Positions 31,955-32,188 of a DNA stretch of 32,188 nucleotides are shown one piece after another. The stretch is from Nitrospirota bacterium (GTDB lineage: Bacteria > Nitrospinota > Nitrospinia > Nitrospinales > VA-1). The stretch is taken from assembly GCA_003246675.1 (NCBI GenBank), contig QJZQ01000237.1:1-32188 (forward strand), read 5' to 3'. Every line of letters starts with the position of its first letter. Within the stretch, counting starts at the first letter, position 1. Position numbers and translations under genes: made by a program. Under the pieces are notes generated by a model, which saw nothing but the letters and a program-made list of their open reading frames with translations, had not been told where the DNA came from and did no database searches.

Positions 31955-32068
31955 CTAGATCAGGCCGGTGAACAGCAGGATCATCCAGGTCACCAGTACG
32001 ACGTTGATTACCACGCCGACGTGAAACAGGATGTTGAACAGTTTATCGTAGGTGAATTTGTAGTCCAT
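31955..32068 (-). CDS. 37-aa single-helix membrane protein, unknown
   Basis: Too short for the ORF track. On the minus strand an AAAGGA ribosome-binding site lies 7 bases before an ATG that opens MDYKFTYDKLFNILFHVGVVINVVLVTWMILLFTGLI and ends in TAG. Residues from about 12 to 36 form one strongly hydrophobic helix after a short charged, aromatic N-terminus, the plan of small accessory subunits of membrane complexes. The family is not recognised. It is convergent with bpt, whose stop is only 9 bases away. The well-placed ribosome-binding site and clean helix argue that it is real. Confidence 0.6.
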   Translation of the reverse strand: MDYKFTYDKLFNILFHVGVVINVVLVTWMILLFTGLI

Positions 32069-32188
32069 GGGTCGATCCTTTCATTCCTCTTCCGCCGGGG
32101 TTTTCCAGATGCATCGCTGAATGGCCGCGATGTTTTGTCCGCTCCGGGCTTGTCTGTTGTTTCTGTCAGTCCATTACCAGGGTTTTCA

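Noticed and set aside
32166-32188. Possible last codons (KTLVMD-stop) of another minus-strand gene at the right edge
   Set aside because: Only a few codons are visible, far too little to support a gene.

Overview
The window is a gene-dense, GC-rich stretch of a Gram-negative bacterial chromosome. The Gram-negative call rests on a LolA-type lipoprotein carrier, an RseP site-2 protease with two PDZ domains, and an RND/MMPL-family exporter. The E. coli-type LysA, long SpeA, LolA next to RseP, and the infB-DUF503-rbfA-truB-rpsO-pnp order suggest a proteobacteria-related or Nitrospinota/Desulfobacterota-like lineage. No marker here settles the phylum. I see no mobile element, CRISPR array, rRNA or tRNA.

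Layout. (1) 1-3.4 kb: the 3' end of an unknown gene with a strong terminator, then bioD (-), a small CPCC protein (+), a PhnP-like metallo-beta-lactamase-fold hydrolase (-) and a CDF metal exporter (-). (2) 3.4-7.7 kb, all +: a 2-Cys peroxiredoxin with its own promoter and terminator, surE starting directly on that terminator's T-tract, purN, lolA and rseP. (3) 7.8-11.5 kb: an unknown 87-aa protein that overlaps (ATGA) a phosphoenolpyruvate mutase/nucleotidyltransferase fusion, then proS. The fusion is a phosphonate-biosynthesis enzyme sitting inside a housekeeping string. (4) 11.5-20.6 kb: the classic translation/RNA superoperon rimP-nusA-infB-DUF503-rbfA-truB-rpsO-pnp. It has a promoter/terminator leader before rimP and a 23-bp inverted repeat between truB and rpsO. 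A bidirectional terminator closes it against speA. (5) 20.7-24.1 kb: divergent PLP decarboxylases speA (-) and lysA (+) share a 250-bp promoter region. (6) 24.1-29.9 kb (-): a probable operon from a near-consensus promoter. In transcription order it encodes an FCYCHC-motif membrane-anchored protein, a TlpA-like thioredoxin, a His/Met/Asp-rich membrane protein, a b6-type di-heme cytochrome b, a glutaredoxin-like protein, PCD/PhhB and an RND exporter. (7) 30-32.2 kb: a family-2 glycosyltransferase (-), a non-coding stretch with paired hairpins, the Bpt/Ate aminoacyl-tRNA-protein transferase (+), and an unlisted 37-aa membrane ORF (-).

The most interesting parts are the cytochrome b/thioredoxin/metal-motif cluster in (6), which has no Rieske protein or cytochrome c beside it; the PepM-nucleotidyltransferase fusion with a degenerate nucleotide-binding loop in (3); and the long RNA stem upstream of rpsO-pnp in (4). 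Several promoters share an extended -10 pattern, TGnTATAAt. All family assignments come from reading motifs by eye; no database search was possible.
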